Shown: positions 1-11,700 of the stretch, in pieces
Layout: every line of letters begins with the position of its first letter
Position numbering within the stretch: the stretch's first letter is position 1
Assembly (NCBI RefSeq): GCF_964340395.1
Contig: NC_135563.1
Span: 4,896,422-4,960,421 of the forward strand
Direction of reading: 5' to 3'
Source of the DNA: Glandiceps talaboti
Taxonomy: Eukaryota; Hemichordata; Enteropneusta; Spengelidae
Length of the DNA: 64,000 nucleotides
The notes under the pieces: generated by a model
Databases searched by the model: none
Told to the model about the DNA's origin: nothing
The model's input: only the letters and a program-made list of their open reading frames with translations
Made by a program: the position numbers and the translations under genes

Positions 1-678
1 TGCCTAATTACCGAAAATCATTCATTGAGTTGCTGAGTTTCAAAATTAAAAGTTGAATCAACTTTGCAGGACACGTGCTTCAAAGGTTACCATTGGCGTA
101 TGGTTCAAATAATGTGGCATTTTAAGGTTGCGTTCAACAAACTTGGCGATCATATTGGCGATCATTAAAAGCATGTGATATATGTTAACAATGATTGCTT
201 CAATTTCATACAGTTTGGTGTATACATTGACGATAACAAAGGATAAAGGAAAACAATCCGTATGGAAGGCATTTAGTTTACATCGGGTAATAATGTTATC
301 ACGTACGTCAGTGTGCACATTACATTAATATATACATGGAGTGGACCATCTGATACGAAAATACTAAATTACTCCAGTCATGTAAACAAAATACTAAATT
401 ACTCCAGTCATGTAAACAAAACAATTCACTTCCAACGTCGGAGCAAATTAGAATAATTTGTATTACTTTCAAAGTGGAGTAAGAAAGCTATACCTTGATG
501 GGCGTTATATTATGAAGGGGTGCATATACAGTGTACTCGTAGACAATTGGAATTATATTAATAATGTTAAATACGATCATATTGTCTGACGTAGAATCTA
601 TTTCCTTGATCAAAAATAATAGCTCTTATAATAGCCTCTGAGTGATTGAGATTAATTTTGGCAGCCGTTAATGGAGAA

Positions 679-681
<3 letters not shown>
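1..681. other. AT-rich non-coding DNA with a 30 bp direct duplication
   Basis: I see no credible gene here. A 30 bp block beginning ATACTAAATTACTCCAG occurs twice, head to tail and without a mismatch, at 361-390 and 391-420. Short open frames lack domain signatures, splice context or codon structure. Confidence 0.6.

Positions 682-757
<76 letters not shown>
682..757. repeat. (TA)n microsatellite
   Basis: This is an uninterrupted TA dinucleotide tract of about 76 bp. Any open reading frame crossing it, with alternating Tyr-Ile, is an artefact of the repeat. Confidence 0.95.
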
Positions 758-761
<4 letters not shown>

Positions 762-949
762 CATATATTAGATACATACATGTATACATACATGTGAATG
801 TACCATTGTATAATAAGAAATTAGGTAAGCAAAACATCACGTTACAAAAAACAATTCGCACATATATTAGATACATACATGTGTATGTACCATTGTATAA
901 TAAGAAATTAGGTAAGCAAAACATCACGTTACAAAAAACAATTTGCACA
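762..949. repeat. 87 bp tandem duplication
   Basis: A unit containing GTACCATTGTATAATAAG and ending in CACGTTACAAAAAACAATT occurs twice with an 87 bp period (the shared GTACC words start near 800 and 887). Only a few differences separate the copies, so the duplication is recent. It sits directly beside the (TA)n tract. Confidence 0.85.
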
Positions 950-1180
950 CCCGTAGGAATGCTCCCTTTAATCAAGGTTGCGCTGAGGAAGCCTTACTAA
1001 AAAATAAAGCTTACAGAAACGTATTTCTGGAAGCCGTACCAATGTTTGTCTACGCCATCTGTTAATACCATTTTAATCACGAACATTACAATCATGCCTT
1101 GTATCAGATGTAGAGTCGCAATGTTGAATTGGGTAATCTTAAGGGAATAGAAAATGTCTTGGTAAGTTTTATAGTACCTT

Positions 1181-1545
1181 ATTGTTACAATCCCAATTCT
1201 AGCGGACAATTATTACCACTCTTATATAGAACGCTATGTTTATAAAGTTATATATGTTCAACAAAACAAACACGTTATAAAGAAAATCTAGTTAACGGCT
1301 TACAAATTCGTACGTTCATTTCGAAGGAAGTTACGTTTAAGCAATAAAATACCACCTCCCCCCCCCCGGTGTTGGTATACCCAAAGGTTTTGACCAGTTA
1401 ACGACACATACGCATGAGCGAGCGTGAGCGTCGCGAAAACATGCCGTTTATTAGTCAACTTTCGATGACATATTCGTATATTTGTAAGAAATCACAAAGG
1501 CAACCCGAATGTCAATCAATGTTTTAACAATATATGAGTATCTGT
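1181..1545 (+). repeat. Dispersed repeat copy 1 (pair with 2391-2727)
   Basis: This block shares an ordered series of words with 2391-2727: a GTTACAAT start, CTTACAAATTCGTACGT, GGTTTTGACCAGTTAAC, GCATGAGCGAGC, GCCGTTTATTAGTCAA and CACAAAGGCAACCCGAATG. The copies differ by many substitutions and small indels. They are therefore an older direct duplication or two members of an uncharacterised interspersed family. No coding potential is seen. A poly-C run lies at about 1359-1367. Confidence 0.75.
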
Positions 1546-2261
1546 AGGTTGAGAAAGCAAAGTATTTCCTTTTTTTCCTTATTAACTTGAAGGAAAATTA
1601 AATTGTTGAAAACTAATATTGAAATTATCTGCAATCTCATTTTACATAATTGGAAGTCTGTGCAATACAGTTTTGTATTTCCTGGGGGTGTCAGCTGGAT
1701 ATACGTATTATGGACAGTATTGATGTATCCTGCTTATAGACAAGGCAGTGATTTTTAAATGTTCCGTTGGATATTTGATTGTTCCTCTGCATCTGCCTGG
1801 CTGACGATGGATTTGATTAGATATTGATTTATTTTAAATCTGAAATTATGCAATTAAGAAACCTATATTCCTTAGCATAGCACAACAGCACAATACTTTA
1901 TTCAGGTACCTTTATTGAGTTGCTTGCATTATTTCACAATACAGCGCATGGAAATGACTTTCTAACCTTTTCTATCACATTTTTCTTTTATATGTTACAT
2001 CTTTTGGTATATATAAACATGTACAGGTACTAGTTCAAAGTACATCTCACAGTACAAACAATTCGATGTCCTTCTGTCAAATTTGTTTCATGTCAGAGTA
2101 AACGCGAACGTGTTCTAAGACAATCTTGACTTATTACTCCTATGGGGAGTTTCCTGAAACCATCTGGACTAGACTTTGTTCTGCGTGCGTAGTACTGTAG
2201 TCGCATTAAATCTGAGTCTATTTTGCTTACGCTCGGCCATCATATTGAATGATACCCACAT

Positions 2262-2390
2262 CATGTTTAGGGAACAATGTCACAAAATATGTCAGTAGAG
2301 TTTTCATTTCATGTACCTTTCCGTAAAGGTTCGAAATGTGCAAGATGCTATGTAAACATCGTCATAATGGAGACTGTATCAACTGATTTT
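2262..2390 (+). repeat. Dispersed repeat related to blocks at 5.8 and 6.2 kb
   Basis: The stretch reading TTTCCGTAAAGGTTCGAAATGTGCAAGATGCTATGTAAACAT in outline reappears with changes at 5812-5886 and 6193-6305. This marks a small local repeat family that extends straight into the second copy of the 1181-1545 repeat. It may be one end of a longer interspersed element. Confidence 0.6.
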
Positions 2391-2727
2391 GTTACAATTT
2401 CAATTCTAGTGGACAATGATTACCACACACTCTTACATACAACGGCATGGATATACGTATATATGCTTCATAATTAAAACACGTAAGCACATAAATTCAG
2501 TTTACCTCTTACAAATTCGTACGTCCAGGTTTAAGCAATAAACAACCCCATTGTGATGGTATATCCCAAGGTTTTGACCAGTTAACAATACACATGCATG
2601 AGCGAGCATGGGCGTGGACAGAACCTGCCGTTTATTAGTCAATTTTCATTGACATATTTTCTTATATTTGTAGGAAATCACAAAGGCAACCCGAATGTCA
2701 ATCAATGTTTTAACAATATATAGAGAA
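2391..2727 (+). repeat. Dispersed repeat copy 2 (pair with 1181-1545)
   Basis: This is the second copy of the block described at 1181-1545, ending in the shared CAATGTTTTAACAATATAT. About 150 bp to its right is a short palindromic TA-rich stretch (2860-2930), and then the sequence CAGTGTAAATTTTATGC-like repeat at 2945 and 3034. Confidence 0.7.
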
Positions 2728-3119
2728 ACTAAAGTATTTCTCATATGATTGTTGTAAAGTTAATGAAAATGGTATTATTATGTAATGTTTTTATCAATTA
2801 TGAAGTTTTAAACCAAATGTTGTTTAACAGAAAAAAGCAAGACTTGCTTGCTTATGGATGGGTGGATGGATATATATACTAGTTTATATATTTAGTATAT
2901 ACACTAATATATATATGTATATATATATATGTTGAGGGTATAGTGTAAATTTTATGCTGTTGTGGTTTTACCTTGTGAGAGATACCTTTTTAAATTGGTT
3001 TTGTGTATTTCTGTAATTTGTGTTTTGGGTTCTGTGTAAATTTTATGCTGTTGTGGTTTTACCTTGTAGAGATTTTGTAACTCAGTGTAATTTGGCTATT
3101 TGGCCACAATGGCTGAGAT

Positions 3120-3360
<241 letters not shown>

Positions 3361-3720
3361 AGACATGCCATAATAGCTTACAGTCCGAGTTTGATATGAA
3401 GCAGGTTGATAACATCTAATCGTGCGTATGTTGACAGCGAGTACATTCATCACTTTCAGACTTTACTTCTGCCTAATCACGAAGACGAATATCAATTATT
3501 CTGAGACATCTCAGCAGAACAGTTCCTAATTACTTTCTATTTCTGGAATGCACCATATCACAATAGATATCTCTCCACACAGTGTCAGCGGCATGTTGTT
3601 TCCACAAAACACTACCATCACATACAATGCTCAAAGAATGAAGTGGCTCATTCATGACTGTAATAGTTTCGAGAAAACAATGGAAGAAAGGAACATATAC
3701 ACGAAAGTTACATACATATT

Positions 3721-3856
3721 TGTATTGTATTGTATTGTATTGTATTGTATTGTATTTTATTGTATTGTATTGTACTGTACTGTACTGTACTGTACTGTAC
3801 TGTACTGCACTGCACTGCACTGCACTGTACTGTACTGTACTGTACTGTACTGTACC
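3721..3856. repeat. Pentanucleotide microsatellite with motif drift
   Basis: The array goes from TGTAT units through TGTAC to TGCAC and back to TGTAC. It is a clean example of a point variant spreading inside a pentamer array by slippage. The 5 bp period contains no stop in some frames, which yields a false 159-codon open frame on the plus strand. Confidence 0.95.
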
Positions 3857-5019
3857 GAGAGTGTGTTACCTAACTATTCATTTTGCTTTGAATTCATTGC
3901 AATCGAATCATTGCCAAATTCACATCTCCAATTGTTACGGTTATTACACTATAAGAGTCTTGAAATTACCATGGATAACTGTAAAAATATCAACCGTGTT
4001 TTTAAATTTCTAGGAAAACGAAATTAAATCTCAAGAGATGAAAAGCTTAGATGTTATCTATAGTACTGATTTATACAATGTACATTTACGAGTAATTCAA
4101 TACTTGTGAGCATGTTGAGCGACCAATGCATCGAGATTGACCCTGTACAGTATTCCTAGCGAACTTAATTGAACTTTCAAAATACAGTTGCAATTTTACA
4201 TTATCAATGACGCACACACCTTTCGGGGTTTTACGATGTTTTACGAATGATAGACTTATGAGATCAGACAGTTAAATATATGACAATATCTAGGAGAAAT
4301 CCAATTACGAAAATGTTACCGGCTGTAACATCTGTATAGCAGAAAGCTTTATGTGTAATTATTTCTGAAGTTTGTAAATCAATGTATGCAGCACTTGCAA
4401 TGGAGTCGGTTGACTAACTGGAAAAGTTACGTACATTTAAAGAAACGTCAATATAGTTTGATAAACTATTATGTCACATTACCTAACACTCTGAATTAAA
4501 TAAGCAAATGACACGAAGAAAACATATATTTCACTGATATTAGTTTGCACATAAACATGGCCTTCATGAAATCTACCGATTTTACTCTCAGTTATGTATG
4601 CAGACATGTTAGTTTGACGCAATATTGAAACCCACATTCGTAGTTTTCTTCCAGATCCACCTCCAAGTGACGCATGATAATATAACATGGCACGACTTCA
4701 CATTAATCGACACGGAAACGTGACACTGTGATATTATGCTATTAGTGTACATTTCAATTGTTTATACCAGATAGATGTATTTCACGGAAATCAGATACAT
4801 AGACTGAATTGTACTATGTATGTGAAACATATCAATTATGTCATATTTACTAAGAAGTGTTGCATCTATAATACGGTTGTTAGACATAGCCGACAGGCGG
4901 TCATACGATACTGACGTCCAGACGGACTGGAAGACATGTAAAAAGAAACAATTTAATAATCTTGCAGGTCTCTACATTGTGCCCGAACACAGCATAACAC
5001 ATTACTATCTAATATCAAA

Positions 5020-5137
5020 GAGAAACCCATTTCTTACCTCTGACAAATCCTGCGCCGTAGACTCGGCAGCGAAGATACACAGTCGACCAGCGTTTACTTA
5101 CTGTATTGAGCAACTCATGGCCTTGATCTTGATATTC
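5020..5137 (-). repeat. Duplicated block A with exon-like content
   Basis: About 110 bp here recur almost unchanged at 5967-6093. On the minus strand the block contains a possible exon: an AG-ended left edge, an open phase reading VNAGRLCIFAAESTAQDLSE, and a good donor CAGAG|GTAAGA near 5036-5032. The stretch is more GC-rich than its surroundings. I do not recognise the peptide, and it could be chance. Confidence 0.5.
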
Positions 5138-5604
5138 TAGAAATGGCCGTATATACAAGAATTAATACAACGCACAAAGGTGAGTTCACCAAAAGAATAT
5201 GTGTAACGTTTACAGCTATAGTAAAATACGTTGATGTTGTTGTATTTGCTGGATAACAACAACGACAACGTCTGCTGTTGAACACAGAGTCGTAAGTGAG
5301 GAGAGAGTTTTATTTGCATTAATTCAGATAGTTTCCTTTCAACTATGATCCTGTTGTGTTCATTAATGTAAACTTCAAATACATAATTTTAAAATTATGC
5401 ACATGTATACTATTCAAAAAAATTTTTTTTAGCAAATTTCATCTCAAAATATATATCCGGCAGCTTCAGAAGATGCCGGGAAAATGTTGAGTTGGAGGAA
5501 CATTTAATTGTTAAAAACGAATAATCAGAAACGTTTTGTCAGTCTTAGATTACATGATTGAACATTTGTGCTATAACGTTATGTATATCCTTGTTTCGTC
5601 AACT

Positions 5605-5670
<66 letters not shown>

Positions 5671-5743
5671 CTAAATAACTAACCACACTCATAGTTTATT
5701 TATACCGCTCTACATACATATGTATTGAACACTGTTTACTACA

Positions 5744-5811
<68 letters not shown>
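5605..5811. repeat. (AC)n/(TA)n microsatellites
   Basis: An (AC) tract at about 5607-5634 runs into (TA) to about 5666. A second (TA) tract spans about 5746-5810. They flank the duplicated blocks of this region. Confidence 0.9.
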
Positions 5812-5816
<5 letters not shown>

Positions 5817-5886
5817 CCGTAGAGTATTCATTTCAATTCCGTAAAGGTTCCAAGGTTCAAAAAGTGCAAGATGCTATTTAAACATA
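5812..5886 (+). repeat. Duplicated block B, copy 1
   Basis: The stretch ATCCGTAGAGTATTCATTTC to GATGCTATTTAAACAT is repeated at 6199-6270. Its first 19 bp recur again near 6725-6743. Copy 1 breaks off exactly where the next (TA)n tract starts, so slippage or template switching at TA repeats probably made the copies. Confidence 0.75.
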
Positions 5887-5899
5887 TATATATATATAT

Positions 5900-5969
<70 letters not shown>
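5884..5969. repeat. (TA)n microsatellite
   Basis: This (TA) tract is broken once by TTGA near 5899. It joins block B copy 1 to block A copy 2. Confidence 0.9.
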
Positions 5970-5971
<2 letters not shown>

Positions 5972-6093
5972 AAGAGAAACCCATTTCTTACCTCTGACAA
6001 ATCCTGCGCCGTAGACTCGGCAGCGAAGATACACAGTCGACCAGCGTTTACTTACTGTATTGAGCAACTCATGGCCTTGATCTTGATATTGTA
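5967..6093 (-). repeat. Duplicated block A, copy 2
   Basis: This is a near-identical second copy of 5020-5137. The right edge diverges after CTTGATCTTGATATT. The exon-like segment and its GTAAGA donor are preserved in both copies. Confidence 0.75.
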
Positions 6094-6192
6094 GCCTAAT
6101 ATTTCGTTGACATTTAGTGATAATTAGCTCTCTATATATGTCTAGATATGAAGAAATGAAGAGGAAATGGGACGATGTCACAAAAACATTCA

Positions 6193-6305
6193 AAAGTATA
6201 TCCGTAGAGTATTCATTTCAATTCCGTAAAGGTTCCAAGGTTCAAAAAGTGCAAGATGCTATTTAAACATTGTCATCGTGGGGACTGTATCAAAGATTTT
6301 GTTAT
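6193..6305 (+). repeat. Duplicated block B, copy 2
   Basis: The longer copy of block B continues past the point where copy 1 is cut by TA repeats. Its extension (GTCATCGTGGGGACTGTATC) matches the more diverged member at about 2355-2390. Confidence 0.7.
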
Positions 6306-6743
6306 CGGGTAAAATGACACATTTGACTAGATAGTATACACAAATTTGGAAAAACTCAAGAGTTTATCAACTAAGAAAACAACCCTGTTTTTTACTATAA
6401 TGCTATTTAATCCTGAAATTTAATGTACATTTTTATAATTTTGCACATATTTTGCTTAGACTAACAAAATCTTGAAACAACTAACATCGTATCATTATGT
6501 ACAGAAGACAAATCGAGTGAATAATATCTAAAATGATATAAAACTTCGGGTAGTCTCAACACATCTCAAAAGAGTTTCTCTCAGACCAACAGCAGGTCAG
6601 TCATATACATAGACCGGTACACAGGTTGGATAATGCACCTTTCACTAATAAGTCAACATAAACATAATTTGCATGCCCTTAGGCATCCTTAAAAGAGCTT
6701 TTATATGCCACAAAAACATTCAAAAGTATATCCGTAGAGTATT

Positions 6744-7613
6744 GCCATTACAGATTGTGTCATGGAGACATGAGATTGTCATTTACATATTACGTCAGAG
6801 ACACTAAAGATTATCGTTACAGATTACATCATATAGACTTGGGATTGTCGTTACATATTACGTCATAGAGACTTGGGACTGTCATCGCATATTACGTCAT
6901 ACTGACTTGAGATTATCATTGCAGATTACATCATAGTGATTTGAGATTATCATTGCATATCACGTCATACTGACTTGGGATTATCATTGCAGATTACATC
7001 ATAGTGATTTGAGATTATCATTACAGATTACATCATACTGACTTGAGATTATCATTGCATATTACATCATACTGACTTGAGATTGTCATTACAGATTACA
7101 TCATAGTGATTTGAGATTATCATTACAGATTACATCATATAGACTTGGATTGTCATTACAGATTACATCATATAGACTTGGGATTGTCGTTACATATTAC
7201 GTCATAGAGACTTGGGACTGTCATCGCATATTACGTCATACTGACTTGAGATTATCATTGCAGATTACATCATAGTGATTTGAGATTATCATTGCATATC
7301 ACGTCATACTGACTTGGGATTATCATTGCAGATTACATCATAGTGATTTGAGATTATCATTACAGATTACATCATACTGACTTGAGATTATCATTACAGA
7401 TTACATCATATAGACTTGGATTGTCATTACAGATTACATCATAGTGACTTGAGATTGTCATTACAGAATACATCATGTAGACTTGAGATTGTCATTACAG
7501 ATTACATCATGTAGACTTGAGATTATCATTACAGATTACGTCATAGCGACTTGAGATTATCATTACAGATTAAGTCCTAGAGACTTGAGATTGTCATTAC
7601 AGATTACACCATA
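6744..7613. repeat. Minisatellite, 34-35 bp unit, about 25 copies
   Basis: The unit is roughly GATTACATCATAGTGACTTG followed by AGATTATCATTACA. Variants alternate between CAGATTACATCATA and CATATTACGTCATA cores. The array has a higher-order period: about 220 bp starting near 6832 is repeated nearly exactly from about 7165. Many units carry ACGTCA, half of a CRE-type site. No spacers or leader are present, so this is not a CRISPR array. Confidence 0.9.
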
Positions 7614-7619
7614 CAAAGA

Positions 7620-10600
7620 ATACCAGTTTAGTACACATAACAATCATTACGAATATACATTGATAGGTAAATTTGTACCCAAAGTATCATATTGTTTGAT
7701 TTATCTGAACTCCTTGAATGACCGTGTACAGATTATATCCCGACTTCTTAAATCTGAAAATAGTCACTGACATTACCTTATTTTTCCTATCTTCCCTTTG
7801 GTACAGAGATGGACCTCTTTGAAGTCTTACTGTAATTTCATTTTACTCTTGTAATGTTCAATATCCAGCGTTGTAATCAACTGGCGTAATATTTACCTTT
7901 CAATAACAATGATTGAGCACTGTCAAACATACTTCATGGTGTTCGATTCTAAGAAAGTGTAGTAGTTACAGACAGTACTGCACAGCTCAAAGTTTTAGAA
8001 AGTATTGTTTTAATGGTGATACACTGTGAAAGACTTTGTAAACTTCATTAAAACATCACAGTAACCGTGTCAACGTCCATTGCAACTATGCGTGTGACAG
8101 ATATTAATGGAACAGGAAATAACCAGTCCATAGCCGGGCAGCAATAATTGCAACCCTAACAACTCTATAACTTTTAGTTTATTCTAGAATAACAATTCCA
8201 CTTTGTTTCATTATAACTAATCATCCCGAAATATGCCTAAGAAACCGTAATGTCATGACATAACTACATTGCCTATCACAACTTAAACTTTACGGACTTA
8301 AACAAATCCGATGTAATAATATACTATTAGCAATTGTAAACATATTTTTAACTATGGTGTGTTCTTTTTGTTGAAATTCTGTCAAAGAGAAAAGACAAAA
8401 CCATAGTACAAGTTACAAGTTCCATGAACATGAGTGACTTTTGCACAGTGCTCTCATTTACCATTATTTGTCACCTAATATATTTAGATTAATCTATTAA
8501 AAAAAGTCATCATTTCAGCGAAAAAACAACATGAACTTCACAACAAACTATGCACGCAATTAATTCTATATAATGCTCTTTTTTTTAGGAATACTCCCAA
8601 CCATCATTTCAATGCGTTTAAAACATGAGACAAAATATCACTCTAATATTTGTGTAACAACTATTAAAACCCCGTAACAGTTGACAGTGTTACAATGAAA
8701 GTAATTTTGCTACTATCATAAAAAGAAAAAGTGTGGAACCCAGCGATTGTCGACTATGCGAGCATCTTTAGTTACCTTAGTACTTCTTTTTAGAATCCAT
8801 TAGGGTTGCGGTTGTATCTTGTCGTTGGTTCAAACTTACAGTTTTATAAGTGATTAGAATAGCGTGTGAGTAAGATACATTGATATGGGGAGATGTATGA
8901 ATCCGTTGCACATTTGAAGAGATATCTCGTCGTTTCAGTCATTAGTGAACTCCGCTGGGTTATACAATTAAATGAAAGTCATTTGCATTGCTCATAATGG
9001 AAGGTATTTTACCTCGAAGTGTTTCAGTGAGAAAAACGAGAAATAGATAAGATTGGTTGATAACGTCAGATGTTCTTTCCCGGTAATTGGACTTAAAATC
9101 AGAGAAAAAACTCTCTATTCGCCTACCTTCATTAGAAAACACCACTGACAGTCTTGTTATTGACTACATTCAAATCTAAGCTGAGTAGCCAGGAGATAAC
9201 AGGCTCCTGGTGTGTGAAGTCATGCACACTTATCAACTGTCTAGATTGAAAAAGCTGTGTGAGTTTTCATTTCCGATTGTGATTAGGAGAGCGAGCTGCA
9301 AGGTGACATAACAGTGGTAGATATGTTGATACATCCATCACTTAATCTTTGTGTCGTCCAAACTAGAACTAACCGTTTTACCATTACAGATTCCGTGACT
9401 TAAATGGTTGATGAAGTTTTAAGTCAGATTGTTTTATTGCAGCGCGAATTTATAGTCCGCTTTTGAATAAAAATAAAAGTTTGGATTTTTCAATTCTCTT
9501 CAAATTGAGACTCAAGGGATTCATCACAATTAATATTCCATGTGGTATGTATGCAGTTAAAATGTTGGTTCAGTAAAATTACAAAGATTTAGAAATCAAA
9601 GAACACTATTTTTCAAAAATGCTTCTATTTGAGCTTATTGCTGTATCGTTATGGTCCCTATTAACAGTCTTCAATCGTAAATTCAATCAGATAGAAACTG
9701 AATGCACCATAAATAGAAAAAAGACTTAAATTTGAGAGTTATCACCTTCTTCAATGAATGTTTTCAAGTGAAATTCAATTTGATTGAAGTATAGATGAAA
9801 CAAGACATAACTTTCTTTTAGAGTGGCACGAGATGAGGTTATGATCTTTTTACACAACATAAAAACACTGACATAAAACCTTGATTAAATTATTCTAGCA
9901 TGGCTTTTATGTCAAACAAAGCCTTCTATGACATTACAAGTGTCAGGACAGTTGATTGCAAAGTAGGGATTTCCTCTACACATTTCATATGTATAATAAA
10001 TTACGTAATCAGATCATTTATATCGTAATACTAGGTTTGAGTTCAGTCGATTGAAAATAATGATTAAGAATACTTCAGTACATAGAATGCTACTTCTCCC
10101 TTTTAAATATGCAGCAACAATTATGCCCAAACAAACTATTAACCCGGCATGTGTCCCTTTAACAGCGCCTGAGAAAAGAACAGTCATTAGATGAATAATT
10201 CGGCGCATTTCACATGGAACGCCCAGCTTATACATAAACAGTATGCATTTTCAAAAAGCTATAAAGTATTCAGATTTGTGTGCTGAATGTTTGGGCAACA
10301 ATCTGACCGACCTAATAAATCATATGTTATCGTAAATTATATGTGTCTATCTAATATGCAAGCCCCTCAAAATATATCTATACGACTTCTAGTATATTTT
10401 AAGGTACCATCGATATATATCAAGCAAGTTTGATGACCTTTTAAGTTACCGTTCATGATGTTAGCTAGATACTAAATGTGACTAGTTATGCAAATTAGTC
10501 AGATATCTGTTATTCAAACCTATTATATATAGGGCGTATGGGTCATCATCATCGCTATACCCTCGATGTTGGGTACAATTCTGAGCTACAACACTAGAAA

Positions 10601-10857
10601 TACCCCCCCCCCCCTTAGATAGAAAGGGTGTTTCAAGATTACTTTTACATGAGTCAATATACTATCATCAGAACTAATTGAAGCTAGCATAGTGTTTGAA
10701 TTAGGTGTCAGGGTGCTTTACGTCTCTCCAATATATTTTTGCTTACTAGTTACTCAAAACGAAAAATATGGCAAAACTAGTTGGACAGTCAAGCCGTTTT
10801 TGAACTGAATTACTATTGGTACAAAACATACCACAGACAGTATACATATATAACAAA
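7620..10857. other. Gene-free AT-rich stretch
   Basis: I find no open frame with protein-like composition, no RNA gene and no clear repeat structure. Only short poly-A/T runs are present. Confidence 0.5.
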
Positions 10858-10861
10858 TGTT

Positions 10862-10937
10862 ACATTATCTCACTGTGAACACAATTTTGTGCTTGAATCT
10901 TTCTTGGCTCATCTGTGTTCACGGTGAGATGAAATGT
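10862..10937. repeat. Imperfect hairpin, about 22 bp stem
   Basis: The left arm (10862-10883) has the core TCTCACTGTGAACACA. The right arm (10914-10937) has TGTGTTCACGGTGAGA. They pair over about 22 bp with one mismatch and a 2 nt gap, around a loop of about 30 nt. It could be a miniature fold-back element or a transcribed hairpin. Nothing adjacent identifies it. Confidence 0.6.
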
Positions 10938-11580
10938 ATCATTTTATATGACTGCGAGAAACAAAATAACTATGATCTAGACAAATATTGTACCCCTAAT
11001 TGAACCGTTATCTTCTCTTCAGGTAGTACCAGTCTTACAAAATCGCAACATTATTTACTAATTCTTCGAAAGTCTTACCAAAAATATTATAACGCACATG
11101 AAACCTCAATACACTCCCTTTAAATTTTGTAATTTGATGACACAGGCAGATATCATCTCGTGTTCACGTTTACGTACAAATAGATGATGTCAGCTAACAG
11201 CGTTTCGGATTTAAAGTTTCAATACAATTTAGGTTTCAATGAGATTATGGTATTCTTGATGCTGGTTACAATTATTGAGAATATGGGACCGCCATTACAA
11301 GGATTCAACACAAACACATTGAAATGTTACTGCAATCACACTTGAAATGACTGCCGGCTAATTAATGAAGTTGACAATGTAGATTATTACTGGTTAGAGG
11401 CGATGGAGAAATACCTAATTTCAAACACCACATGGGGTTATCAGAAAGATTCGTGTTTATTACCTGTAAACAGAAACACGAAACACGTTTATGCATACAT
11501 TTCATTCACACTCATGTAGAAAACGGCAACTCTATCCAGTAACCTCATAAGGAACGAGTGAAACAGTCACGAGCAATAAA
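10938..11580. other. Gene-free AT-rich stretch
   Basis: I see nothing here beyond ordinary AT-rich sequence. Confidence 0.45.
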
Positions 11581-11582
11581 TT

Positions 11583-11700
11583 CAATCCTGACGTTTCAAA
11601 TCAATATTCTTTATCATAGGATATCAAGGCAAGATATATAGTAGGTCACCACCTGACTAATGTTCAGGGGACATGGGTTCAATTCCTACACGTGTCACTC
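11583..11700 (-). ncRNA. Degenerate hammerhead-ribozyme-like relic beside tRNA-like sequence
   Basis: On the minus strand 11583-11625 reads as a small hammerhead-like core. ATCCT and AGGAT flank ATGATAA (in place of CUGAUGA), an AT-rich stem II, and GAAACGTC. Position G8 is A and C3 is A, so catalysis is unlikely. The same layout occurs at 48189-48235 next to a Penelope-like element, whose terminal repeats are known to carry minimal hammerheads. Just to the right on the plus strand, GGGTTCAATTCC (about 11668-11680) resembles a Pol III B box, so a retrozyme or SINE remnant is possible. Confidence 0.35.

Noticed and set aside
6744-7613. CRISPR-like regular repeat array
   Set aside because: The units are contiguous with no unique spacers, no leader and no cas genes, and the genome is eukaryotic. 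It is a minisatellite.
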